Positions 27,287 through 35,401 of a stretch of 64,000 nt of DNA are shown piece after piece. Within the stretch, counting starts at the first letter, position 1. Each line of letters begins with the position of its first letter. The notes under the pieces are model-generated. The model worked only from the letters and a program-made list of their open reading frames with translations. It was not told where the DNA came from and made no database searches. The position numbers and the translations under genes are program-made. This DNA comes from Candidatus Neomarinimicrobiota bacterium (GTDB taxonomy: Bacteria > Fidelibacterota > JAANXI01), in contig JAIPJS010000010.1 in the NCBI GenBank assembly GCA_021734025.1, forward strand, positions 62,001 to 126,000. Direction: 5' to 3'.

Positions 27287-30200
27287 ATGCCTGATAACAC
27301 TCCCACTAGAGAACAAAAATTTGCCATAGCGGAGATCGACCAATCCATGCCGGTGACGGCTGGTGCGGGTTCGGGGAAGACATTCGTCCTGACCCACCGG
27401 TATTTCCAGATCCTGGCAGAGCAAAAGGCCGGACTGGACGAGATTCTGACCATTACCTTCACCGAGAAGGCTGCCAACCAGATGCGCAAAAAGATCCGTG
27501 ATTTGATACGGACGCATACGAAAGGGATGGCCGACACCGGCTTTCCGCCGGTACAGAAACCGGGACTGAAGTTACCGGATCGGGAGTATTGGGGGCAGCT
27601 ACTGGATGATTTCGAACAATCCTATATCAGTACTATCCACGGTTTCTGCTCCCGGATGCTCCGGGAGTCGGCCATCGAGATGGGGCTGGACCCGGATTTC
27701 TCTATCATGGACGAGCACACTACTGCTCTCCGGCTGCCTGAGATTACACGCCGGATCGTGTTCCAGATGATTCGAAACGAGAATGAGGCCGTTGGCCATT
27801 GGTTGCGGTATTATTCCGCCGGGCGGATTATCGATACTATGAAAAAAATGATCAGGAAACGGGTACAGTATCAGGGCCTGGAGGATCATTATCTTGATAC
27901 CGACGGAAATCCAAAAGATCCGGAGGAGCAACTCCTGCATCTTAAGAACCACTATAAAAGAGAAGTGGAGCCGTTACTCGACCAATTTCGAAACCATCCG
28001 CTTTGGAAGGAATTGCGGACTCTTTTACAGGGATTAACTCCACTCGATAGGTCTGACGCGTTTTACCCGCACTATGAAGCCTTACTCGATATGATAGAGC
28101 AAATGGACTCCGTCGATGATCCCGTGAGGTTAGCCAATCTCTGGGTGCAGCTCCCGGACGAGTTGAAGAGCAAGGGAAGCAAAAAACGATGGGAGGGTGA
28201 TTTCAGTCGCGTCAAGGATCTCTGCAAGAAATTCCGGGATACTGTTCTGGAGCCTGAACTCGAGGGTATTTCGCTTTTCGACCCGGAAATTGAATTAGAA
28301 GGGATCAGGCTGGCACAGTCCGGGGCTCAGATTTATTCGAAGGTTCTGGATCGGTACCGGAGATGGAAGCGGGAACAGAATTTTCTGGATTATGACGATT
28401 TGCTAATTGAAGCGGTCCGTTTATTACGTAATTTCCCCGATATCCGGCAGCGATACGCGCATCAGTTTCGCCATATCCTGGTGGATGAGTTCCAGGATAC
28501 CAACCCGATTCAGTACGAATTGGTAAATCTTCTCCACACAACGGATGAGGATAATTCAACAAAACTCTTTGTGGTCGGTGACCCAAAGCAGTCCATTTAT
28601 CGATTCCGGGGGACGGAGGTCAGTCTGTTCCGCCAGGCTGAACAGGCGCTACCGCAGGGAGAAGCGCAACTCACCACCAGTTTCAGGAGCCGACCGGCAC
28701 TGTTGCAATGGTTCGACGCATGCTTTGCACCGGTTATGGGCACACAAGAGGAAGGCCGCGACGAATTGGCGCCGTATGAACAGCGGTACCAATCTTTAGA
28801 AGCATTCAGGGGTGAATTCGACGAAAAATCGACGTCGGTCACAGCCCAAATTGTTGAGACCCAGAGTGACGCAGATGAAGATTCAGTGGAAAACCGGATT
28901 CAGCTGGAGGCAGCCCATATCGCCAACTGGATCCAGGAGACCGTCGGGACGATTACCGTTGAGGAAGACGGCGAAAAGCGTTTGGCGCGTTACGGCGATA
29001 TTGCGCTGCTATTCCGTCGCACGACCCACATCAAACAGTACGAGTACGCTTTCCAACTCACCGGTATCCCGTACTATACCGTGGCGGGGAAAGGACTCTT
29101 CCAGGCCCAGGAAGTCAGGGATATTCTCACCCTGCTCAAGACATTGGTGTATCCCAGCGATCAGATTTCCGCGGTGGGAACGCTGCGTTCTGCCTTTTTT
29201 GGCATGTCTGATGAGGGACTTTTTCGCCTGGCACTCAATGGCTATACTAATCGCTGGGATACGTTGTTTGCAAAAAAGGATGTGCCCGAAGAACTGGCTG
29301 AGAGCGATAAGTCAGCGTTACAATCTGCCAGAGATGCAATTGTATCGTGGCGTGACCTTGCGCAGCGGACATCTCCAGGCCGGCTCATCGATACAATCTG
29401 CAACGAGACCGGGTATCTGGGTATCGTTGGATCAGGCAGGCACGGGTTACAACGGCTGCGAAACGTGGAGCAGTTTTTGGAGTTTGCATATGAGGTCGGA
29501 CGCTCACAGCAGTCATCCCTCCGGGGATTTGTGGAGTATGTGGAAACGCTCCGGGATGAAACGGAGATGGAAGAAGCGGTACTCCACACGGGGGAAACCA
29601 ACGCGGTGCAATTGATGACCATTCACAAGGCGAAGGGGTTGGAGTTTCCCATTGTAATTGTGCCGAATATTGACAATACGGGCGCTTCAGGGATGCAGCA
29701 GGATTTTTATAGCACCTTTGGCTGGGCGCTGGCCTGGAACGATCCCGGCCGTCCCGCAGACGATCAGCGGGTAAAGCCGTTTCTATACCATCTGATTAGT
29801 ACGGAAGAAGCCCGCCGGGATCTGGCTGAGTCCAGGCGCCTGTTTTACGTGGCTAATACCCGGGCCAGAGATAAACTGGTGCTGTCCGGAATCGCTAACG
29901 GCAAAAATGCACTGGAGAAGTCGATTGACAGGATCGATTTCGAGAAAGATAACTGGCTCCGATGGACTCTCGGGGCGCTTACGAACCTGGGCTGGTCGCC
30001 GGGAGAGGATTCAGTCGCCCTCGGCGAAGGGACGGTAACCGTACTTCATCATCAGCATATGGACGGAGAAAAACTGCCGGGGGCCGATGAAATCGTGAAA
30101 TTTGATGACCCCGAAAATGGAACAACCTCTGAAGATTCCGGAAGTATCCTGTCAGGCGACGAAATTATCAGGCGATGGCGAATTCCGGAGCCCAGGAAAG

Positions 30201-30868
30201 TACTCAGCGAGATGAAACCAACCATGTTTCCGGTCTTCCGGAAAGATCCTGACCGGTTTTACCGGGAATACATTCTAGGGATTCCGGAACTCACCCCGGA
30301 AAATGTGAAAGCGGATGGACTCAAGGGCCCTGAGTTTGGTTCGCTGGCTCATGAAATTCTGGAGCGGTTTGTCAAAGAATCAATGCCTGAGCCTGAGCAG
30401 ATGCTGGTGCAAATTCTCCCGCAAAGACAACTCGCAGGGGAGTCGGAGACAGAATCGGCCTTACGTTCCATGCTGGAGCGTTTGCAGGATTCGGAGTTAG
30501 GACAATTAATCCGTGACCATAACGCCCGGACTGAAGTAACCCTCCTGACCAGCGTGCTCGACATCCCTATGACGGGGCAGATCGACTTACTTCTTCAAAC
30601 TGATGAGGATCGGTACATTATCATTGACTATAAAACCGATGCTGTAGATGAATCCGGAATTGAAGAAAAGGTCAACTATTACACACCGCAAATTTTGGCG
30701 TATGCGTATGCGGTTGAGGAATCCCTTGGGAAATCGCCGGAATGGGCCGGATTGTATTTTACACGGTTAAATGTGATACATCGTATCGATCTTCCGGATA
30801 ATATCACTGGGGAAATGGAGAGACTGGTACGCGAGATGATAGATTTTCTTGAGAATAAAAAACCGTAG
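27287..30868 (+). CDS. addA: ATP-dependent helicase/nuclease subunit AddA
   Basis: 1193 aa UvrD/RecB-type enzyme that unwinds and resects DNA ends with AddB before RecA loading. Walker A AGAGSGKT is at about residues 25-32, with TITFTEKAANQM nearby. Walker B VDEFQDTNPIQY lies near 400, the GDPKQSIYRFRG motif near 430, and MTIHKAKGLEFP (motif V) near 780. The C-terminal PD-(D/E)XK nuclease has GQIDLLL and IIDYKTD, with Asp1114 and Lys1116. Length and domain order match AddA. Its frame opens 83 bases from the divergent DUF92 gene, so the two share a promoter region. Confidence 0.92.
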   Translation: MPDNTPTREQKFAIAEIDQSMPVTAGAGSGKTFVLTHRYFQILAEQKAGLDEILTITFTEKAANQMRKKIRDLIRTHTKGMADTGFPPVQKPGLKLPDREYWGQLLDDFEQSYISTIHGFCSRMLRESAIEMGLDPDFSIMDEHTTALRLPEITRRIVFQMIRNENEAVGHWLRYYSAGRIIDTMKKMIRKRVQYQGLEDHYLDTDGNPKDPEEQLLHLKNHYKREVEPLLDQFRNHPLWKELRTLLQGLTPLDRSDAFYPHYEALLDMIEQMDSVDDPVRLANLWVQLPDELKSKGSKKRWEGDFSRVKDLCKKFRDTVLEPELEGISLFDPEIELEGIRLAQSGAQIYSKVLDRYRRWKREQNFLDYDDLLIEAVRLLRNFPDIRQRYAHQFRHILVDEFQDTNPIQYELVNLLHTTDEDNSTKLFVVGDPKQSIYRFRGTEVSLFRQAEQALPQGEAQLTTSFRSRPALLQWFDACFAPVMGTQEEGRDELAPYEQRYQSLEAFRGEFDEKSTSVTAQIVETQSDADEDSVENRIQLEAAHIANWIQETVGTITVEEDGEKRLARYGDIALLFRRTTHIKQYEYAFQLTGIPYYTVAGKGLFQAQEVRDILTLLKTLVYPSDQISAVGTLRSAFFGMSDEGLFRLALNGYTNRWDTLFAKKDVPEELAESDKSALQSARDAIVSWRDLAQRTSPGRLIDTICNETGYLGIVGSGRHGLQRLRNVEQFLEFAYEVGRSQQSSLRGFVEYVETLRDETEMEEAVLHTGETNAVQLMTIHKAKGLEFPIVIVPNIDNTGASGMQQDFYSTFGWALAWNDPGRPADDQRVKPFLYHLISTEEARRDLAESRRLFYVANTRARDKLVLSGIANGKNALEKSIDRIDFEKDNWLRWTLGALTNLGWSPGEDSVALGEGTVTVLHHQHMDGEKLPGADEIVKFDDPENGTTSEDSGSILSGDEIIRRWRIPEPRKVLSEMKPTMFPVFRKDPDRFYREYILGIPELTPENVKADGLKGPEFGSLAHEILERFVKESMPEPEQMLVQILPQRQLAGESETESALRSMLERLQDSELGQLIRDHNARTEVTLLTSVLDIPMTGQIDLLLQTDEDRYIIIDYKTDAVDESGIEEKVNYYTPQILAYAYAVEESLGKSPEWAGLYFTRLNVIHRIDLPDNITGEMERLVREMIDFLENKKP

Positions 30869-30871
30869 CGG

Positions 30872-30929
30872 GCAGGTTTAACATCGTGGGACAGTGTTAT
30901 CGTGTTACTGTGCTATAGTTAAAACCTGC
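30872..30929. repeat. Nested intergenic palindrome downstream of addA
   Basis: Outer arms GCAGGTTTAAC (30872-30882) and GTTAAAACCTGC (30918-30929) are inverted copies with one base inserted. Between them ACAGT and ACTGT form a second inverted pair. It begins three bases after the addA stop and may act as a terminator-like or REP-type element; no clear T-run follows. Confidence 0.5.
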
Positions 30930-31149
30930 GAGTCTTGTGTCCTGAGAGCAGTCACCAGTTATCAGTTTGTGAGATGGGAGCAAAACAGTGAAAGTGTTCG
31001 ATCTTTTTGATAGAACAGAATTTAGTGAAATCGATACAACGAACTACGAACAACAAAACAACAAACAGCCCCCCCTACTTTCACCATTCCCCCTATGCCC
31101 TTTACACCATTTGTTTCCGCATTAATCCGTGTGCAATTTTTATCGGGAT
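30930..31149. other. Non-coding gap between addA and the ECF sigma gene
   Basis: Low-complexity intergenic sequence with direct-repeat-like text (CAGTCACCAGTTATCAGTTTG) and a C-rich run near 31069-31076. No open frame with coding character was seen. The sigma promoter described separately lies at its end. Confidence 0.4.
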
Positions 31150-31177
31150 TTAACTTTTTCCGAACTAATGTGTCTAA
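31150..31177 (+). promoter_or_regulatory. Candidate ECF (RpoE-like) promoter of the sigma operon
   Basis: TTAACTT at 31150-31156 and TCTAA at 31173-31177 are spaced by 16 bases, matching the GGAACTT-N16-TCTGA/TCTAA pattern of RpoE-type sigma factors except at the first two bases. It lies about 20 bases before the sigma gene's ATG, where an autoregulated ECF promoter is expected. Confidence 0.5.
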
Positions 31178-31196
31178 ATAGGTGAGAAAGGGATAC

Positions 31197-31736
31197 ATGG
31201 AACCGGAACAACTCCAAAAATATCATGCTGGTGACCACAAAACCTTTAATCGTATTATGGCGGAATACCAGGAACCAATCTATTTCTTTCTCTTGCGAAT
31301 GGTCGGCAACGAAGAAGATGCGCAGGATTTGACACAGGAGACATTTGTGAAGACCTACACGGAACGGAAAAAATTCAAAGGGAATTCGGCAGTAAATACC
31401 TGGATATATCGTATCGCTGCGAACCTGGCGAAGAACCATCTCCGGTGGCGATCCATCCGTAATTTTATCCCGGTTGATCATGCCGGGGACGAACTGGTGA
31501 ATATGACCAATGACGAAAGCGCCGACGAATTGGAAGCAAGGGAGCAGGAACTGTTGATGCATCTGCAGTCGTTATCCAAAACCCAACGGAGCGTCTTTAT
31601 CCTCCGCTATTTCAATCAACTGTCGCACAGGGAAGTGGCGCAGGTGATGGGGGTTTCGGAAGCATCATCAAAAACCAACTTCCATTATGCGGTCACTGCT
31701 CTGAAAGATCAGGTGCAGGGAGGAAAGATTTCATGA
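31197..31736 (+). CDS. ECF-subfamily RNA polymerase sigma factor
   Basis: 179 aa sigma-70 family protein with regions 2 (about 8-90) and 4 (about 115-170) only. Region 2 contains EEDAQDLTQETFVKTY and WIYRIAANLAKNHLR; region 4 contains FILRYFNQLSHREVAQVMGV, the -35-binding helix-turn-helix. ATG 31197 is preferred over GTG 31182 because AAAGGGA lies just upstream and the protein then starts in the usual place. An RpoE-like promoter sits directly in front. The stop overlaps the start of a zinc-finger anti-sigma gene, and two small periplasmic proteins follow, suggesting an envelope or metal stress response. Confidence 0.92.
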   Translation: MEPEQLQKYHAGDHKTFNRIMAEYQEPIYFFLLRMVGNEEDAQDLTQETFVKTYTERKKFKGNSAVNTWIYRIAANLAKNHLRWRSIRNFIPVDHAGDELVNMTNDESADELEAREQELLMHLQSLSKTQRSVFILRYFNQLSHREVAQVMGVSEASSKTNFHYAVTALKDQVQGGKIS

Positions 31737-32299
31737 CGAACCAATGTTCGGAATTTCGGGAAAAATACGTGAGATGCTGGGATGACGACGGGAACCTCCA
31801 GGCGTTCTTGACGGAGGCAACCCATCCGGAGAATTGTTCCGATTGCCGGCAGTTTCTCAGTGAATTCGGCGAATTGGATGCCTTGATGAACTCGGTTCCG
31901 GAAAGCAAGACTCCGAATTTTGGAACGATGCGTGTCAACGTGTGGGATGAGATCGAGCGGCGAACTGCCCGCCCCGGATGGCGAGAATGGGGATTGCGGG
32001 ATGCGGTGGTCATTCCGGCGATTATCGCAATACTCGCGGTCTCGCTCTATTGGTTGTGGCCCCGAAACGGAGTGGAGCAGTTATCCAACACAGATACCCT
32101 CTATTCATATGTCCTGGATGAACTGGCGCCGAACGAATTGCCAGAAGAAGTAGTGCATATTATTGCAAAACAGGAAATGGGAGAGGTGGCCGGTGAGTAT
32201 CTCCTGGAAAACGACGATTACGAAATCATTAACGAAGTATATCAATCCCGGGACGGATGGGATGAGGTCCTCGCCGACCTGACGGAAACAGAATTATAG
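31733..32299 (+). CDS. Membrane-bound zinc-finger anti-sigma factor (putative)
   Basis: 188 aa. The N-terminal cytoplasmic part contains HPENCSDC (about residues 29-36), the H-x3-C-x2-C of zinc-binding anti-sigma domains. One membrane helix lies at about 92-108 (VVIPAIIAILAVSLYWLW), leaving a short acidic periplasmic region of about 80 residues that could sense a signal. It overlaps the sigma gene by four bases, the classic arrangement for co-regulated sigma/anti-sigma pairs. Direct binding to the upstream sigma factor is inferred, not shown. Confidence 0.8.
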   Translation: MTNQCSEFREKYVRCWDDDGNLQAFLTEATHPENCSDCRQFLSEFGELDALMNSVPESKTPNFGTMRVNVWDEIERRTARPGWREWGLRDAVVIPAIIAILAVSLYWLWPRNGVEQLSNTDTLYSYVLDELAPNELPEEVVHIIAKQEMGEVAGEYLLENDDYEIINEVYQSRDGWDEVLADLTETEL

Positions 32300-32308
32300 G
32301 AGGTTATA

Positions 32309-32791
32309 ATGCGAAAATATATCCCAGTGATGGTGATGGCGCTCCTGGTGGCCCATGGCATCTTTGCCCAGCCCGGCGGACCGCCGCACATGAGAAGGGG
32401 ACAGACCCCGGAGCAGCTGGAAACGCTGCGCATCTGGAAGATGACGGAATTTCTGGATCTGTCCGAGGAGCAGGCCACCCGGTTTTTCCCGGCGTTTCGG
32501 AATCACAGAGAGAAGATGGGGCAATTGGATTCCGCTGTAGCCGATCTGCAGGGATCCATCGGCGACCAACTGGGACAAAATGGCGTCGATCAAAAGTACG
32601 TGGATCAGAAGCGAAAAGAGCTGAGCGATTTACGGCAGCAACAGTTGAAAGAAGAGATCCGGTTTCTGGAGGAGCTGCCGGAGTATCTGACCCCGGATCA
32701 GCAGGCGAAATTCATAATCTTTGACCGCCGGTTCAGGAGGGCACTACGCGATGCTGTCCGCCGGCACGATATGCAACCATTCAATCAATAA
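32309..32791 (+). CDS. Small periplasmic CpxP/Spy-like protein (first)
   Basis: 160 aa, with a signal peptide (residues 1-20, ending FAQ) and an all-helical mature part rich in Gln, Arg and Glu. The phrase FLDLSEEQATRFFPAF (near 48-63) followed by LTPDQQAKF (near 131) resembles the two LTxxQ-type motifs of CpxP/Spy/ZraP chaperones. It begins 9 bases after the anti-sigma gene, with AGGAGG directly upstream. Probable role: periplasmic chaperone or regulator of the adjacent ECF system. The family link rests on motif resemblance and context. Confidence 0.6.
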   Translation: MRKYIPVMVMALLVAHGIFAQPGGPPHMRRGQTPEQLETLRIWKMTEFLDLSEEQATRFFPAFRNHREKMGQLDSAVADLQGSIGDQLGQNGVDQKYVDQKRKELSDLRQQQLKEEIRFLEELPEYLTPDQQAKFIIFDRRFRRALRDAVRRHDMQPFNQ

Positions 32792-32811
32792 CAACAGAAG
32801 GAGTCGTTACA

Positions 32812-33288
32812 ATGAAGAAATCACAATGGTTTGTCACAGGTGCATTTGTTATGTTCCTCCTCCCGGCGATGGTGCTGGGCCAATTCGGCCCGAGGCACGA
32901 TATGAAGATGGAGGCGCTGGATCTCTCTGCTGAGCAGCAGGAACAATTGGAATCATTGGCCGTGGAACACCATAAGGAAATGATTGCCGCCCGGGCCGAT
33001 CTGAAGATAGCCCGGCTGGAACTGCAGGAACTACTCGTATCCGGGGTATCGGAGAAAAAGGTGAACAGCCAGGTTAACGCGGTTGCTGAAGCAGAGAAAG
33101 CTATTTTGCAGAACCGGATTGCTCATCAGCTGGCAGTCCGCGAAGCCCTGGGTGAGGAAGCCTTTGGAACCTGGATGCGGATGCATCACAGAGGGCAGTG
33201 TGGGAATTGCGGCCCTGGGAAACACCGTGGTATGCAGGGGCGTTCCGGAAAAATGGGCGGTCAGGGAATGCGTCAGGGTATGCAGTAG
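32812..33288 (+). CDS. Small periplasmic Spy/ZraP-like protein with Met/His/Cys-rich tail (second)
   Basis: 158 aa, with a signal peptide (about 1-23, ending LGQ). The helical core has ALDLSAEQQEQLESLAVEH near 38-56, an LTxxQ-like motif. The last 35 residues are unusual: two adjacent histidines, a CGNC motif, and repeated Gly-Met, Gly-Lys and Gln units. Such tails often bind copper, zinc or other soft metals. It lies 20 bases after the first CpxP-like gene and has its own ribosome-binding site (GAAGGAG). Together the two suggest a metal-responsive ECF operon, comparable in outline to Cnr/Zra systems. Confidence 0.6.
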   Translation: MKKSQWFVTGAFVMFLLPAMVLGQFGPRHDMKMEALDLSAEQQEQLESLAVEHHKEMIAARADLKIARLELQELLVSGVSEKKVNSQVNAVAEAEKAILQNRIAHQLAVREALGEEAFGTWMRMHHRGQCGNCGPGKHRGMQGRSGKMGGQGMRQGMQ

Positions 33289-33365
33289 AAATACCCAGGA
33301 TATACACAACAGATCCGGGGTATCAGATAAGGTATCCCGGATCAATTGTGCAACGGAAGGAAGGT

Positions 33366-34247
33366 ATGGACGGAATCAATGTTGACAGTCTGAAGGAACG
33401 CATCGGGCTGGCGCTGGAAGAAGATATTGGCCTGGGCGATATCACAGCTGAGAGTGTAGTGGAGTATAATCCGCATGCACAGGCACAAATTATTGCGAGA
33501 CAGGATGGGGTTATCTGCGGCCTGGATATCGCAAAAATGGTTTTCTCTCATAATGGTCCACCATTGGATATTCAGATCTTTGCTGAGGATGGCGATCTCG
33601 TGGAATCAGGCCAACAGCTCATGACCATCGCCGGGAGCGGTCTGACGATTCTGTCGGCAGAGCGAACCGCGTTGAATCTGCTGGGACGGCTCAGTGGTAT
33701 TGCGACGCTTACGGCTGCATATGTCAGAGCAATCGATGGCACCAATGCGAGGATTCTGGACACCCGGAAGACTACGCCACTCTGGCGTGATATCGAGAAA
33801 TACGCAGTCAAATGCGGTGGTGGTGTGAATCACCGGATGGGGCTCCACGATATGGTCCTGATAAAGGAGAATCATATCCGCTGGGCTGGTGGGTTGGAAA
33901 AAGCCGTGTCCCATTGTATTGGCGAAATCGGGGAAGACCGGCAGGCAATTAAGATTGAGGTGGAAGTAGGATCACTGGATGAGTTGGAAAAAGTACTGGA
34001 ATTCAGTGTTGACCGGATCCTGTTGGACAATATGTCGCCGGTTACGGTGAGCCAGGCAGTGGATATGGTCCGGCATAAAATCCCGCTGGAGGTATCCGGC
34101 GGAATTACTCTGGAGACTATACGGGAATTCGCAGAGACCGGGGTGGAGTATATTTCGGTGGGTGCACTTACCCATTCGCCGGAAGTTTTCGATGTCTCAC
34201 TATTGTTTGAGGATGAACTCAAGGCACCAGGCAAATCGGTGCACTAA
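33366..34247 (+). CDS. nadC: Nicotinate-nucleotide pyrophosphorylase (carboxylating)
   Basis: Quinolinate phosphoribosyltransferase of de novo NAD synthesis, cytoplasmic. ATG 33366 (293 aa, GGAAGGAAGG just upstream) is chosen; the open frame extends back to 33198 but that part overlaps the previous gene and has no family similarity. Signature stretches are the N-terminal EEDIGLGDITAES, the central LDTRKTTPLWRDIEKYAVKCGGGVNHR region and ILLDNMSP plus LEVSGGIT in the barrel. Length and order match NadC. No nadA or nadB is in view. It lies 77 bases after the ECF operon and may be transcribed from it or separately. Confidence 0.95.
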   Translation: MDGINVDSLKERIGLALEEDIGLGDITAESVVEYNPHAQAQIIARQDGVICGLDIAKMVFSHNGPPLDIQIFAEDGDLVESGQQLMTIAGSGLTILSAERTALNLLGRLSGIATLTAAYVRAIDGTNARILDTRKTTPLWRDIEKYAVKCGGGVNHRMGLHDMVLIKENHIRWAGGLEKAVSHCIGEIGEDRQAIKIEVEVGSLDELEKVLEFSVDRILLDNMSPVTVSQAVDMVRHKIPLEVSGGITLETIREFAETGVEYISVGALTHSPEVFDVSLLFEDELKAPGKSVH

Positions 34248-34257
34248 ATAAAGGAAA

Positions 34258-35244
34258 ATGTTTATGAAGAAAATACTGATCCCCGCCATGGTTGTATTGG
34301 CAGGGTTGATAATAATAGAGTGTGATACCGTCACCGAGCCGACGGGCGAAATTCAGGAAGAAATCAGCGCTATCATCCAGGCTGAAGATTCGCTTTTTTC
34401 CATGGATGGGCTTAATGATGCAACCGGGGACTCACTGTCGCTATTCGGTGGGCCAGGCCAACGCCATCCAGGATTCGGTGGGCCGATATTCCCCCGATTT
34501 GTTCGCCGGACTATCGAGAGCACACATCGTTCTATCGATGTGGAGATCCTAACCGGCGATTCTGCTATTGTAACCGTCACCCATCAAATCGTTGGAAAAA
34601 TTTTTATCGGAATCGACTCCGATACCACCGATTCCGTGCGGGTTGATACCGTGTGGGAAAAACCGTTCGATTTTACCTCCACACATAAGGCACAGATGGT
34701 AAATCGTCCATATCCGGAGGATACACGAATGCGGATGGGGAGTCGGCACAACGGATGGCGCGTCGCCGGGATGACGCCAATTGTCACGACAACCGCCGGG
34801 AGTGATCTTCTTGTGGAATATCTGCGTATACGGAATGTGACTTCCGGGGAAAGCGAGACTATCGAGGACCCGCTCAACGACTTTTTGACCTTACGCACCG
34901 CCCCCCTCTTTGATGTAGGAGATTCAGTAGTGGTGGAGATATCGGTGGAAAACGGAGACAACTCCGGGACAACGATCCTATCTCAATTCCGGATGCCACG
35001 CATGGCAGGGAAACAGGTGAACCGTTTACTTGATGACGGCATTGCTCCGGATGAAACAGCGGACGATGGGGTGTTTACCGATGGTTGGAAATTCGATCGC
35101 AGACATGGGATGCAGCACGTCACAGTGGATGTTCTGGATAACGATTTGCTCACCGTGGAAGAGACTCCCTATAACGCGGTATTCTGGCGGGTACCATTTA
35201 TGGTGTTACGACGAGGCCACGGTGGTATGGGTGGGGGAATGTAA
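34258..35244 (+). CDS. Exported protein of unknown function
   Basis: Not recognised as a named family. 328 aa with a hydrophobic N-terminus (about 5-21) followed by Cys; the IIEC sequence is a poor lipobox because Glu precedes the cysteine, so lipoprotein status is uncertain. The mature region is beta-rich and acidic. Near residues 265-285 a DDGIAPDETADDGVFTDGW motif resembles the aspartate-rich repeats of choice-of-anchor domains in FCB-group surface proteins. The C-terminus is Gly/Met-rich. A second ATG at 34264 is an alternative start. It lies 10 bases after nadC and ends before a strong terminator. Confidence 0.55.
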   Translation: MFMKKILIPAMVVLAGLIIIECDTVTEPTGEIQEEISAIIQAEDSLFSMDGLNDATGDSLSLFGGPGQRHPGFGGPIFPRFVRRTIESTHRSIDVEILTGDSAIVTVTHQIVGKIFIGIDSDTTDSVRVDTVWEKPFDFTSTHKAQMVNRPYPEDTRMRMGSRHNGWRVAGMTPIVTTTAGSDLLVEYLRIRNVTSGESETIEDPLNDFLTLRTAPLFDVGDSVVVEISVENGDNSGTTILSQFRMPRMAGKQVNRLLDDGIAPDETADDGVFTDGWKFDRRHGMQHVTVDVLDNDLLTVEETPYNAVFWRVPFMVLRRGHGGMGGGM

Positions 35245-35293
35245 AACTCAAAAAATCACAATCGGAGCTATTACCCCCTCCGGTTTGATAGGC

Positions 35294-35332
35294 GCGGGCA
35301 TTCCGGATAATACCGGGGTGGCCGCGTTTTTT
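35294..35332 (+). terminator. Rho-independent terminator between convergent genes
   Basis: GCGGGCATTCCGG (35294-35306) and CCGGGGTGGCCGC (35313-35325) form a 13-position stem with one G-G mismatch and two wobble pairs, a six-base loop, and then GTTTTTT. It is oriented for the + strand genes ending at 35244. Confidence 0.8.
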
Positions 35333-35401
35333 CTGTGCCGTAGTTAATCCAGGGAAAACCACAGATTTTATCATTGATGCAAAAGGATAATACTTTTCCA
35401 A

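Noticed and set aside
28812-29615. 267-aa plus-strand frame
   Set aside because: Out-of-frame shadow of addA.
33198-33365. Upstream extension of the nadC frame
   Set aside because: This part overlaps the Spy-like gene in another frame and lacks NadC similarity; the ATG at 33366 has a strong ribosome-binding site.
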